A stretch of DNA of 8,223 bases from Bacillota bacterium (GTDB lineage: Bacteria > Bacillota > Clostridia > Christensenellales > CAG-138): the NCBI GenBank assembly GCA_023451115.1, contig JAEXFV010000006.1, positions 1 through 8,223 on the forward strand, in the 5' to 3' direction. A program made the position numbers and the translations under genes. The notes beneath the pieces were generated by a model that did not search any database, was not told the DNA's origin, and saw nothing but the letters and a program-made list of their open reading frames with translations. Positions 1 through 6,699 of this stretch are shown in pieces; the stretch's first letter is position 1, and every line of letters starts with the position of its first letter.

Positions 1-94
1 GTATCTGCATGCTAACGATTGTGGTCAGAGCGACCAAAGTGCCATTGCCCAATATTATGAAAATATTGGAAAAACAAAAATTCTAAAACAATAA
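1..94 (+). CDS. 3' end of an unidentified gene (partial)
   Basis: Reading from base 2, about 30 codons are open to a TAA at 92-94, with a C-terminus ending GKTKILKQ. The gene begins before the window. A strong plus-strand intrinsic terminator starts 26 bases after the stop, which supports a plus-strand gene ending here. The frame starting at base 3 is also open, to a TAA at 84-86, so the frame choice is uncertain. I recognise no family in such a short tail. Confidence 0.4.
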   Translation, partial: YLHANDCGQSDQSAIAQYYENIGKTKILKQ

Positions 95-119
95 ATTCGG
101 TAACAATCCCTTGTTTGAG

Positions 120-157
120 AATATCCCAGCCGATGGCTGGGATATTTCTTGTGTTTT
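120..157 (+). terminator. Rho-independent terminator
   Basis: A perfect 12-bp inverted repeat (120-131 paired with 135-146) closes a 3-base GAT loop. It is followed by a T-rich tail (tttcttgtgtttt). It lies just after the plus-strand stop at 94 and faces the minus-strand small gene ending at 173, so it probably ends the upstream plus-strand transcript. Confidence 0.85.
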
Positions 158-172
158 AAATTTCTCATTTTT

Positions 173-349
173 TCACGCGCTTCGAACGATTTCATATTTT
201 TGGAGTTCTGCGTTTACCTCATTTAAAGATAGCATGTTTGCTTCGTATTCAAACAAATCAATCTCAGGGCCCAGGTTAGCAAAGTAAATTTCCAATTCCA
301 CTTTTTCATCAATCAGATCAAAAAACATCTGCTTATCATGATTGCTCAT
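173..349 (-). CDS. Small hypothetical protein (58 aa), possible Spo0A target
   Basis: I do not recognise the family. The start chosen is the ATG at 349 (MSNHDKQMFF...), because an AGGAG sequence (minus strand of 358-362) lies 8 bases upstream of it. The ATG at 355 is only 2 bases from that site, and a longer reading from 430 would begin upstream of the promoter. The product is acidic, has no cysteine, signal peptide or membrane segment, and is rich in D, E, L and N, so probably a short helical soluble protein. Upstream lie a TATAAT (381-386) and two exact Spo0A-type boxes (397-403, 413-419). The gene downstream of it converges on a terminator at 120-157. Its size and possible Spo0A control recall Spo0E-type phosphatases, but the family's SxxxD signature is missing, so no function is assigned. 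Confidence 0.65.
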   Translation of the reverse strand: MSNHDKQMFFDLIDEKVELEIYFANLGPEIDLFEYEANMLSLNEVNAELQKYEIVRSA

Positions 350-380
350 TTTCATTACTCCTCTCTTAAACGCCTTCATC

Positions 381-408
381 ATTATAGCATTGAAAATTCG
401 ACATACAA
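381..408 (-). promoter_or_regulatory. Promoter of the 58-aa gene
   Basis: The minus strand has a perfect TATAAT -10 (386 to 381) and, 16 bases upstream, a poor -35 (TTGTAT at 408 to 403). A good -10 with a poor -35 is the usual form of promoters that need an activator such as Spo0A~P. A second candidate further up is TTGGAC (522-517), 17 bases, TATAAT (499-494). Either could drive the gene. Confidence 0.5.
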
Positions 409-419
409 CCGCTTCGACA
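397..419 (-). promoter_or_regulatory. Tandem Spo0A (0A) boxes
   Basis: Two exact copies of the 0A box (TTCGACA on plus, TGTCGAA on minus) lie at 397-403 and 413-419, in the same orientation with starts 16 bp apart. A weaker 5/7 match (TTCGTCC) is at 433-439. Relative to the TATAAT at 381-386, the first box lies between -10 and -35 and the second just upstream of -35. The effect could be activation or repression. The 0A consensus is established for Bacillus and Clostridia; use of these copies is inferred. Confidence 0.55.
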
Positions 420-569
420 ATGATACTCACCGTTCGTCCGTTTTTTACCTTTTCCCCATAAATTTGCGTTATTTTATCAGAGAGGCCTATGATATTATAT
501 TCTTAAAACAGTTAAAGTCCAAAGCTTTCACATGCATGCAGGGTAATTTTCCAAAATCAAATATCCCCC

Positions 570-923
570 TTATATTTCCTCCTCTTTAAAATTGACCCAG
601 AGGGTAGCGATAAATTCTTTATTGGTTGGTTTATGGAGGGTAGCGATAAATTCTTTATTGGTTGGTTTATGGTTGAAAAACATCGCCCTAAGCTCAGGGC
701 TTCCGCTGGTCCAAATGTTTGTAATATATCGGGTGATGGCCCGCTCCGCCCCTCTGCAAGAGCACCCATACTGATCTGCTATAATCTCATATCCTTTTTG
801 GATGGAATTGGTGGTAATTTCCCCAGATACTAATCCCTGCAACAGGAAGATGGTGTATTGATATCCTAAATGCTTTGTGGAGCCCCCCAAGCGCAACAGT
901 TCAGACGCAATCGACTCAATCAT
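570..923 (-). CDS. Stand-alone Spo0A C-terminal DNA-binding domain protein
   Basis: The 117-aa product matches the effector domain of the sporulation master regulator Spo0A (Spo0A_C) from its first residue: SELLRLGGSTKHLGYQY (residues 7-23) corresponds to the start of that domain. RGAERAI (57-63) matches the recognition-helix region, keeping the ERAI core, with W71 and G74 also conserved. KPTNKEFIATL matches the conserved KPTNSEFIAM segment. The phosphoacceptor receiver domain is absent, so it cannot be controlled by the Spo0F/Spo0B or kinase route as Spo0A is. The segment HKPTNKEFIATL occurs twice in tandem (85-96, 97-108) and the normal C-terminal tail is replaced by WVNFKEEEI. The start is the ATG at 923, behind a GGGGGGAA site; the ATG at 944 lies only about 4 bases from the expected transcription start. 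It probably binds 0A-type boxes, perhaps those upstream of the neighbouring small gene. Confidence 0.85.
   Translation of the reverse strand: MIESIASELLRLGGSTKHLGYQYTIFLLQGLVSGEITTNSIQKGYEIIADQYGCSCRGAERAITRYITNIWTSGSPELRAMFFNHKPTNKEFIATLHKPTNKEFIATLWVNFKEEEI
600..671. repeat. Perfect 36-bp tandem duplication inside the Spo0A_C gene
   Basis: Units 600-635 and 636-671 are identical at all 36 bases and directly abut, and one further base (672) also matches. The length is a multiple of three, so the reading frame is kept and 12 residues (HKPTNKEFIATL) are doubled. Identity at the base level, including third positions, points to a recent duplication by slippage or unequal exchange, or to an assembly artefact. 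Confidence 0.95.
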
Positions 924-954
924 TACTGTTTCCCCCCAAACCATTCTTAATAAT

Positions 955-983
955 ATTTTAACACCAGATATATCTCCTGTAAA
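955..983 (-). promoter_or_regulatory. Promoter of the Spo0A_C gene
   Basis: On the minus strand TTTACA (983 to 978, 5/6 match to the -35) is followed after 17 bases by TAAAAT (960 to 955). A TGT directly before the -10 gives an extended -10 motif. The expected start near 948 leaves a leader of about 25 bases before the ATG at 923, which supports that start codon. Confidence 0.6.
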
Positions 984-1085
984 ATATTAAGCCTGATCTT
1001 TTACGTAATTGTGACAGATAAAAAGAGCTTATTTTAAGTATTTCATCTGTTGTTATTCCTTTTTATTAAATATTTATCATATAGC

Positions 1086-1122
1086 AGAACAGCCGGGGAT
1101 GCGACCCGGCTGTTCTAGTTTT
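1086..1122. terminator. Hairpin terminator, T-tract on the plus side
   Basis: A perfect 12-bp inverted repeat (1086-1097 with 1105-1116, GC-rich) encloses a 7-base loop. On the plus strand it runs into agttttt. On the minus strand, where it follows the stop of the metalloprotease gene by about 45 bases, the bases after the stem are gctatatg, a poor U-tract. It may still end the minus-strand transcript; no plus-strand gene is visible upstream to need it. Confidence 0.6.
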
Positions 1123-1159
1123 TCCAAATTGATCAAAACGCTTTCAGCAGAATGCTTCA

Positions 1160-3268
1160 TTAACGGCGAGCTAACTTAAAGGCCCGCTCCATAACATGAT
1201 AATCTCTTCCCTTGATTCCAAATTCATCTCTAAGCTTTTGTTCATTAATTTGCATAATATACCGTTGCATTACAGGATCAGCCTGCATTTCAGCACTTTG
1301 CCCCAACGTATCGTCTGCATAATGCAAATCCGCTCCAAACATGGTTGCCAGCTCTTCCGGGTTATTCCATCGGGAATCTCCTCCCAACACCCCTTGCTGC
1401 TCTGCGCCACTTGCAGATACCTTCCTGAATTTCCCATTGATTCCCTTAATGTTATGCAATGCGTGCATCATTTCATGCCCAGCAAGAATAAACTGTGGGT
1501 TGAGCACTTGCGTGCCGTCACGCCGAACAGCGCGCACACTGGAATCCCGTTCAGTATCCGATATTTTTGCCTGGGATGCCAATCCCGTGCCCTGTACCGT
1601 GCGTGTTTTATCAGCAGGGCTGGGCACAAATCCACCTTGATGCGGGCTATCGGTTGAAATACCATGTCCATCCACCATCGGGACTGCGCCCGCTCCATCA
1701 TATGTGGTAGATCCATCGCTCTTTAAACGTTTTCGCACCGGTTTGAGCTCTGAGGTCTTATCGGCTGCGGATAACTCGCTTAACAAGTCAAATCCAGTTT
1801 TTGTGGAAAGAAGCCGCCCAATATGGCCCATCGCTGTCTTTTTAAAGCCGCCCACGCTCTCCTGCGTAGCGCCAATTTGCCCCTGCCTGAGCACATCCTG
1901 CTGATCACTTATGGTCAACTTCCCAGTGCCGCTGGCAATCTGTTTCCATAATGCATCTGCTGCCCCATCGTCTACTCCAGAGCCAGCTCCCGCATGGAAG
2001 GACCAATCCTTTTTCTTTATTTGCTGATAATGATCCTCATATTTTTCCTGCAGGCTATCCTGCAATTGTTTAAATGTCATATCATCCGCCGCACCCATAA
2101 ACCTGCCCTGAAAATCGTATAGCTCCTGCTCGACCTGCCGCAACGCATCCAAATTGGCATGATTTCCCTCCTCAGTTGCTGTTTCATCATCTGATAAGCG
2201 AATAGATGCAAGCCGCGTTTGCAAGCTTTGCATACCAGACTGATAAGCGGGGATATTACGCATTTGCGTCATCTGCTCCTGACGCGCCGCATCAATTTTT
2301 TGATGCAGTCCAACAATTCCTGCATCTGTTGAACGTGCTCCGCCGCCGCCAAAGTTGGCTAACAGCTGGTTTTCCATAATGTTGAGCTTTTTTAGAGATT
2401 CATTATTGCGCTGCGCCCGTTCATCGTCATCTCTTGCGGGGCCAAGCGACTGCAGGTCGTCATATTGCTGCATTTGAGGAGTAAGCCCTGCCACTGCGCG
2501 GCCATAATCCTTGCTGCCCGTAATGTGCTGGGCAGCTAAACGCCTGGCTTCCTCCCGGGCATGGGCATCATAATCGTCATCTCCTGCAAAAGCAGTGTGG
2601 AAGTCATTGGCTTGCCCTTCCTGCAACGCCTGCATACGCCGTTCGTCTCCAAATGTGCCTCCGGTGGAGCGAAATGTACCTCGGGCTGCGGCGCGCCCTG
2701 CCTCTTTTCGGGTACGATAACCGCCAATATCAAACTTGGTTCGTACTTTATTCACCATTCTGCTAAAGATATTGGTAGCAAGGTTGCCTTGTATTGGCGC
2801 TGCACCTGCATCCATCAAAGCAGGGGTATGCATCATTGCGCCATCACCCGCATCGGCAGCCTGCTCCAGCCCCTGATCCAGCAGCAGCCCTTGCCCTGTC
2901 ACACCGCCGGCATTTTGCTGGGCAATATGCGTCATCTCATGATCCATAACGGAGCGGAATTCCTGGGGGTTAGAAAAAACGCCCCGGGCAATATGAACCT
3001 CATTGCCCTTAGCAAATCCTTTTTCCCCTATGTTATCCAGATCCGGATTTTCAAACAGTTTTACATTGCCTGCAGCCTGGCCAAAACGGGCCTGGTAACG
3101 GCTTTGCATGTTTTCATCCAAAGGCCGTGAGGTAGCATGCAATCGCGAATCCTCATAATAGCTGGAAAGCATTTTCAACATGTTTTGTTGGTTCGCCTGG
3201 GTACTATCCACTTCCTGCACAGCCTTATCAGGTGTCTTACAGGCTCGTTGGAGCTTGTCTTGCTGCAT
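1160..3268 (-). CDS. DUF4157 / M91-like double metallopeptidase, putative effector or toxin
   Basis: The 702-aa protein has two zinc-binding motifs in separate domains. Residues about 48-120 form a DUF4157 domain (FGQAAGNVKLF, GFAKGNEVHIARG, then HEMTHIAQQ with HExxH at 110-114). This family is frequent on cargo of extracellular contractile injection systems and on polymorphic toxins. Residues about 480-702 resemble peptidase family M91, the NleD effector family: HEMMHALH (HExxH at 598-602) and a downstream NNPEELATM with E638 or E639 as likely third zinc ligand. Between them is a charged, Gln-rich, largely helical linker (about 200-425). There is one cysteine (C10) and no signal peptide or membrane segment, so export would need a non-Sec route. 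The ATG at 3268 follows AAGGAGG with 9 bases spacing. I infer an N-terminal loading or self-processing module with a C-terminal protease payload; the substrate is unknown. No injection-system genes lie in the window. Confidence 0.8.
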   Translation of the reverse strand: MQQDKLQRACKTPDKAVQEVDSTQANQQNMLKMLSSYYEDSRLHATSRPLDENMQSRYQARFGQAAGNVKLFENPDLDNIGEKGFAKGNEVHIARGVFSNPQEFRSVMDHEMTHIAQQNAGGVTGQGLLLDQGLEQAADAGDGAMMHTPALMDAGAAPIQGNLATNIFSRMVNKVRTKFDIGGYRTRKEAGRAAARGTFRSTGGTFGDERRMQALQEGQANDFHTAFAGDDDYDAHAREEARRLAAQHITGSKDYGRAVAGLTPQMQQYDDLQSLGPARDDDERAQRNNESLKKLNIMENQLLANFGGGGARSTDAGIVGLHQKIDAARQEQMTQMRNIPAYQSGMQSLQTRLASIRLSDDETATEEGNHANLDALRQVEQELYDFQGRFMGAADDMTFKQLQDSLQEKYEDHYQQIKKKDWSFHAGAGSGVDDGAADALWKQIASGTGKLTISDQQDVLRQGQIGATQESVGGFKKTAMGHIGRLLSTKTGFDLLSELSAADKTSELKPVRKRLKSDGSTTYDGAGAVPMVDGHGISTDSPHQGGFVPSPADKTRTVQGTGLASQAKISDTERDSSVRAVRRDGTQVLNPQFILAGHEMMHALHNIKGINGKFRKVSASGAEQQGVLGGDSRWNNPEELATMFGADLHYADDTLGQSAEMQADPVMQRYIMQINEQKLRDEFGIKGRDYHVMERAFKLARR

Positions 3269-3591
3269 GCAAAGATTCCTCCTTCACTTGACCATACAAT
3301 GTCCATATTGAAATTATATCCTAGAGACTTCCATTTTCCCTTCTTTATGTCATAAAACCAGATAAAGTGTTATGAACACCGTTTGTTATTTTTAAAGCAG
3401 CAAGATCGTGCCCTTTTATTGCCCAACACCCATAAAATTCCAGCATGCTTTCTATTCTTTCTCCCAATACTAACAGCGTGATCCGAGAGGATTTGCAATA
3501 AAAGCCCATATAAAAGAGGGCAAATAAAACAGGCGGTATTTCATGCCGCCTGTTTTATTGATCCGATTACCAGCAATTTGGGTTTAAAATT
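3269..3591. other. Intergenic region between the metalloprotease gene and the feo locus
   Basis: It holds no gene I can support. The left end carries the AAGGAGG site of the metalloprotease gene and a minus-strand TATAAT (3318 to 3313) with no recognisable -35 (AGGGAA at the expected place), so its promoter may need an activator or another sigma factor. A small inverted repeat (GTGTT, ATG, AACAC, 3367-3379) has no clear role. The right end holds the feo terminator. Confidence 0.6.
3523..3559 (-). terminator. Terminator of the feo locus
   Basis: A perfect 14-bp inverted repeat (3523-3536 with 3546-3559) with a GC-rich core (CAGGCGG) and A/T-rich outer bases gives U-rich tails in both directions. 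It lies 32 bases after the stop of the FeoB-associated gene, so it should end the feo transcript. It could also work in the opposite direction. Confidence 0.85.
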
Positions 3592-3768
3592 TTATTTTTC
3601 GTGGCAACCGCCTCCATGGGAACACCCACAGCAACAACCGCTACAGCCCTCAGAACGAACCGCTCTTTTCTTTTGTCGATAGATCGCCCATAGCGCTAAA
3701 AACAATACCCCTGCAACGGCCAAGCCAACCAGGATGTTAGCCAAATTGCCCTGCAAAAATTCCAGCAC
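3592..3768 (-). CDS. FeoB-associated Cys-rich membrane protein (GTG start)
   Basis: This 58-aa protein has one N-terminal membrane helix (about residues 8-30, NLANILVGLAVAGVLFLALW), a basic stretch (RQKKR, 31-35), then a cysteine-rich tail with GCSGCCCGCSHGGGC (41-55, six cysteines). That is the pattern of the small FeoB-associated proteins encoded just after feoB in many Firmicutes. The positive-inside rule places the Cys-rich tail in the cytoplasm, where it may handle Fe(II) at the FeoB exit; this role is inferred. The start is GTG at 3768 with GGAGGG 7 bases upstream, so searches limited to ATG starts miss the gene. It is 115 bases after the feoB stop and directly before the locus terminator. 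Confidence 0.9.
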   Translation of the reverse strand: MLEFLQGNLANILVGLAVAGVLFLALWAIYRQKKRAVRSEGCSGCCCGCSHGGGCHEK

Positions 3769-3883
3769 GTTGCTCCCTCCTTTCCGCCGTCATGGCATTG
3801 AAAATCAATCTACCTTATTATTTCATCCATATTTCCTTCGCTCAGCAAATGTAGCAGCAAGCGCTGCGTTGGCTGATTTTCTT

Positions 3884-6055
3884 TTACGCAACAACTTTTA
3901 CACTTTTCTCGTCCAAAGTTTTGGGCTCATGGTAAGGCCTAAATAACTGATAGCACAACAACCCTGCCAACACAATGGCAATAGCCGTCCACAGGCCAAA
4001 TCCGCCGCCTGTAAACAACAACCCCAGCTGGTATACAATCAGCGCAGTCGCATAGGCAAATACACACTGGTATCCAATGGCAAACCAAGTCCACTTAGGC
4101 GAATTCATCTCCCGCTTGATAGCGCCGATTGCTGCAAAGCAAGGTGCGCACAGCAGATTAAAGATCAAGAAGGAAAACGCGGAGAGCCCGGTAAAATGGG
4201 CCGCGATAGGCGCAAGGCCTTCCAAGGCACCGGATTCTACCAGTTCCATTGCATCGCCCGCCACACCATATAGTACACCAAACACGCTGACCACTTCTTC
4301 CTTAGCAACCAAGCCCATAACCGTGGCAACAGTAGACTGCCAATTGCCAAACCCCAAGGGGACAAAAATCCAGGCAACTCCATTGCCGATCACAGCCAGA
4401 ATGCTGGCGTCCATATCTTCCACCATCTGGAACATACCATCTACAACGCCAAAGCTGGAGAGGAACCAAATCAGGATGCTGGAGGCCAAAATCACAGTAC
4501 CTGCGCGCTTGATAAAGCTCCATCCCCGTTCCCACATGCTTCGCAGTACGTTCAATACCGTTGGGGCATGATATGCGGGCAATTCCATAACAAACGGTGC
4601 AGGATCGCCTGCAAACATCTTTGTTTTTTTCAACATAATGCCGCTGACGATTACCGCCGCCACCCCGATAAAGTAAGCCGTAGGGGCCACCCACCAGGCG
4701 CCTCCAAACAGCGCGCCTGCGATCAAACCCACAATGGGCATCTTTGCGCCACAGGGTATAAACGTGGTGGTCATAATGGTCATCTTACGGTCGCGGTCGT
4801 TTTCAATGGTACGGGAAGCCATAATGCCAGGCACACCGCAACCAGAGCTAATCAACATGGGGATAAAGGATTTTCCCGACAAGCCGAATTTACGGAAAAT
4901 TCGGTCCATAATGAACGCTACCCGCGCCATATAGCCAACGTCCTCCAGTATGGCCAGAAAGAGGAATAAAATAAGCATTTGGGGAACAAATCCCAGCACC
5001 GAGCCAACGCCGCCAACAATGCCGTCTACCACCAAGCCTACCAGCCAATCTGCCGTGCCGATAGAGGTAAGCCACTCTCCCAGCGGCGCGCAAATCCATT
5101 CGCCAAACAGGGTGTCATTGGTAAACCCTGTTACGATATCGCCAATAGTGGTAACGGATACATAATACACCAGGAACATAACCGCCGCAAAGATTGGCAG
5201 GGCCAACCAACGGTTGGTAACAATCCGATCAATTTTATCCGAGATAGTCAAGCTGCCCTTTTTCCGTTTTTTCTTGATGCAAACGGTCATCAGCTTGCTG
5301 ATATATGCATAGCGCTCGTTGGTGATAATGCTCTCTGCATCGTCATCCAACTCCGCCTCGCACTCTTTGATGTGGGATTCCAAGTGGGCCATCAGGCTTT
5401 CATCCAGATTTAGTTGGCCCACCACTTTATCATCCCGTTCAAAGAGCTTGACGGCATACCAGCGCAGATGCTCTGGCTCAACTTTGCCCTCCAAGCTTTC
5501 TTCAATATGAGCGATGGCATGTTCTACCGTTCCGCCAAACACGTGGGGATGTTCCTGCACTTTATGCTGCTTAGCTATATGGGCAGCCCGTTCCACCGCG
5601 ATCCGGGAGCCCTCCCCCTTTAAAGCAGAAGTCTCCACAATGGGGCACCCCAGCGCTTCGGAAAGTTTCTTTACATCGATCTCATCTCCGTTTTTGCGCA
5701 CGATATCCATCATGTTCAGCGCAATCACCATGGGAAGGCCGATTTCCATCAGTTGTGTCGTAAGATACAGGTTGCGTTCCAAATTGGTGCCGTCTACAAT
5801 GTTTAGGATTGCATCTGGTTTTTCATTGATTAGGTAGTTTCTAGATACCACTTCCTCCAGCGTATAAGGAGAAAGGGAATAAATGCCGGGCAAGTCCTGA
5901 ATAACCACTTCCTTATTGTCCTTAAACTTGCCTTCCTTCTTCTCCACAGTAACACCCGGCCAGTTGCCCACATATTGGTTGCTCCCTGTCAGGTCGTTAA
6001 ACATAGTGGTTTTCCCGCAGTTGGGATTGCCTGCCAGGGCGATTTTAATTGCCAT
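3884..6055 (-). CDS. feoB: Ferrous iron transporter FeoB
   Basis: FeoB moves Fe(II) across the cytoplasmic membrane under control of an N-terminal G-protein domain. The 723-aa length fits the family. G-protein motifs are present: G1 GNPNCGKT (9-16), G2 region GNWPGVTVEKKEG (30-42), G3 DLPG (54-57), G4 NMMD (114-117; the NxxD form) and G5 SAL (143-145). A helical spacer (about 160-270) leads to the membrane part from about 283, with the family's Cys-containing gate motifs CGVPG (406-410) and IPCGAKMP (433-440) and the late NLLCAPCFAAIGAIKREM (633-650). The start chosen is the ATG at 6055 (MAIKIALAG), behind GGAGGGG; a TTG at 6070 would include that site within the coding region. It lies 139 bases after feoA, with a hairpin terminator and an operator-like palindrome between them, so it is probably also transcribed separately. 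All key motifs look intact. Confidence 0.97.
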   Translation of the reverse strand: MAIKIALAGNPNCGKTTMFNDLTGSNQYVGNWPGVTVEKKEGKFKDNKEVVIQDLPGIYSLSPYTLEEVVSRNYLINEKPDAILNIVDGTNLERNLYLTTQLMEIGLPMVIALNMMDIVRKNGDEIDVKKLSEALGCPIVETSALKGEGSRIAVERAAHIAKQHKVQEHPHVFGGTVEHAIAHIEESLEGKVEPEHLRWYAVKLFERDDKVVGQLNLDESLMAHLESHIKECEAELDDDAESIITNERYAYISKLMTVCIKKKRKKGSLTISDKIDRIVTNRWLALPIFAAVMFLVYYVSVTTIGDIVTGFTNDTLFGEWICAPLGEWLTSIGTADWLVGLVVDGIVGGVGSVLGFVPQMLILFLFLAILEDVGYMARVAFIMDRIFRKFGLSGKSFIPMLISSGCGVPGIMASRTIENDRDRKMTIMTTTFIPCGAKMPIVGLIAGALFGGAWWVAPTAYFIGVAAVIVSGIMLKKTKMFAGDPAPFVMELPAYHAPTVLNVLRSMWERGWSFIKRAGTVILASSILIWFLSSFGVVDGMFQMVEDMDASILAVIGNGVAWIFVPLGFGNWQSTVATVMGLVAKEEVVSVFGVLYGVAGDAMELVESGALEGLAPIAAHFTGLSAFSFLIFNLLCAPCFAAIGAIKREMNSPKWTWFAIGYQCVFAYATALIVYQLGLLFTGGGFGLWTAIAIVLAGLLCYQLFRPYHEPKTLDEKSVKVVA

Positions 6056-6140
6056 ATTGGTCCCCTCCAATCTTAAAAGTGAAAAGCTACGACATAGTCC
6101 GTTTCTTCCATTGCAATGCGATCATTCAAAGTTTTTAAAT

Positions 6141-6160
6141 GGGTTAATCTAAACTAACTT
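6141..6160. promoter_or_regulatory. DtxR-like operator upstream of feoB
   Basis: GGGTTAATCTAAACTAACTT has the same length and layout as the perfect palindrome at 6700-6719, keeping GGGTTA and CTAAC at the same spacing. It lies 85 bases before the feoB start and just after the feoA hairpin. A weak -10 (TAGATT, minus strand 6151 to 6146) overlaps it but the -35 is poor, so a feoB promoter here is possible and not proven. Confidence 0.5.
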
Positions 6161-6168
6161 ATTCGCTG

Positions 6169-6192
6169 AAAAATAGCGCGGCTTAGCCGCAC
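6169..6192 (-). terminator. Intrinsic terminator or attenuator between feoA and feoB
   Basis: On the minus strand GTGCGGC, TAA, GCCGCGC forms a 7-bp GC-rich stem (one G-U pair) with a 3-base loop, followed directly by TATTTTT. It begins 3 bases after the feoA stop. It would end many transcripts before feoB, setting the FeoA:FeoB ratio or isolating feoB behind its own promoter. Confidence 0.7.
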
Positions 6193-6194
6193 CC

Positions 6195-6416
6195 TTAGGC
6201 GATCTCAATCATTTCACAATCTGCTTTGCGCACCGAAAGTTCATATCCCCGGATATTCACCTCCATGGGGTCCCCAAGTGGCGCTACCTTTCGCACAAAC
6301 ACTTCTACGCCTTTGGTAATACCCATATCCATGATCCGGCGTTTGACCGCCCCCTCCCCATGGAGCTTCACAACCTGTACGGTAGAGCCCACCTTTGCAT
6401 CTCGCAACGTTTTCAC
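6195..6416 (-). CDS. feoA: FeoA, ferrous iron transport protein A (GTG start)
   Basis: This 73-aa cytosolic SH3-like protein supports Fe(II) uptake by FeoB, probably through contact with the transporter; its exact role in the family is unsettled. The sequence VKRRIMDMGITKGVEVFVRK (24-43) and APLGDPMEVNIRGYELSVRK (45-64) is the standard FeoA pattern (RRLLDLG...PLGDPIE...RGYELSLR). The start is GTG at 6416, preceded by AAGGAGG about 9 bases away. It lies 19 bases after the stop of the other FeoA-domain gene, so the two are co-transcribed. An intrinsic hairpin follows its stop. Confidence 0.93.
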   Translation of the reverse strand: MKTLRDAKVGSTVQVVKLHGEGAVKRRIMDMGITKGVEVFVRKVAPLGDPMEVNIRGYELSVRKADCEMIEIA

Positions 6417-6435
6417 TGTTTACACCCTCCTTATG

Positions 6436-6648
6436 TCAAATCATAATCCGGTTCGCCATCTCTTTGTTCAATGCAACCCGAGTATCTTTTACGTTTAGAA
6501 TCAAGTTGCCACCCATCTGCGTCACCACCATCACTTCACCGCCTACAACAAACCCCATCTCCGCCAGATGCTGGCGCACCTCGTCTTTTCCACTAATCTT
6601 TTTAATATAATTGATTTCCCCTGTTTGGGCCATGGACAATGGCATCAT
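6436..6648 (-). CDS. FeoA-domain protein (second FeoA)
   Basis: This is the first gene of the feo operon, a 70-aa single FeoA domain. HLAEMGFVVGGEVMVVTQMGGNLILNVKDTRVALNKEMANRIMI (27-70) is the FeoA fold in its short form, with the ...GGNLILNVKDTRVAL... variant in place of PLGDP...RGYELSLR seen in the next gene. Two different FeoA proteins before feoB are common in Clostridia, and the two copies may form a mixed assembly with FeoB (inference). A GAAGGGG site lies 4 bases before the ATG at 6648 and 7 before the ATG at 6645, so either may be used. Confidence 0.92.
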   Translation of the reverse strand: MMPLSMAQTGEINYIKKISGKDEVRQHLAEMGFVVGGEVMVVTQMGGNLILNVKDTRVALNKEMANRIMI

Positions 6649-6664
6649 ACAACCCCTTCTCTCA

Positions 6665-6684
6665 GAATTAGTGTATGCTAACTT
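6665..6684. promoter_or_regulatory. DtxR-like operator, feo leader (proximal copy)
   Basis: GAATTAGTGTATGCTAACTT is an imperfect palindrome (TTAG, 6 bases, CTAA) aligning base for base with the palindrome at 6700-6719. The centres of the two are 35 bp apart. It sits between the expected transcription start and the first FeoA gene. Confidence 0.5.
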
Positions 6685-6699
6685 CTGTTTTTTATATAC

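Noticed and set aside
173..349. Small protein as a Spo0E-like phosphatase
   Set aside because: Size and possible Spo0A control fit, but the expected SxxxD motif is absent (S-L-N-E-V at the corresponding place) and the rest does not align well.
350..430. Longer start for the 58-aa gene, giving 85 aa
   Set aside because: The added part covers the TATAAT, the 0A boxes and the ribosome binding site, and has no site of its own.
600..671. Direct repeats as a possible CRISPR fragment
   Set aside because: The 36-bp unit length is suggestive, but the copies abut with no spacer and translate in frame within a recognisable Spo0A_C domain.
2561..3130. 189-codon plus-strand reading frame
   Set aside because: It is antisense to the DUF4157 part of the metallopeptidase, has no ribosome site and resembles nothing known.
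4077..5413. Several plus-strand reading frames of 130-165 codons opposite feoB
   Set aside because: They are shadows of a long, motif-complete feoB; none has family features.
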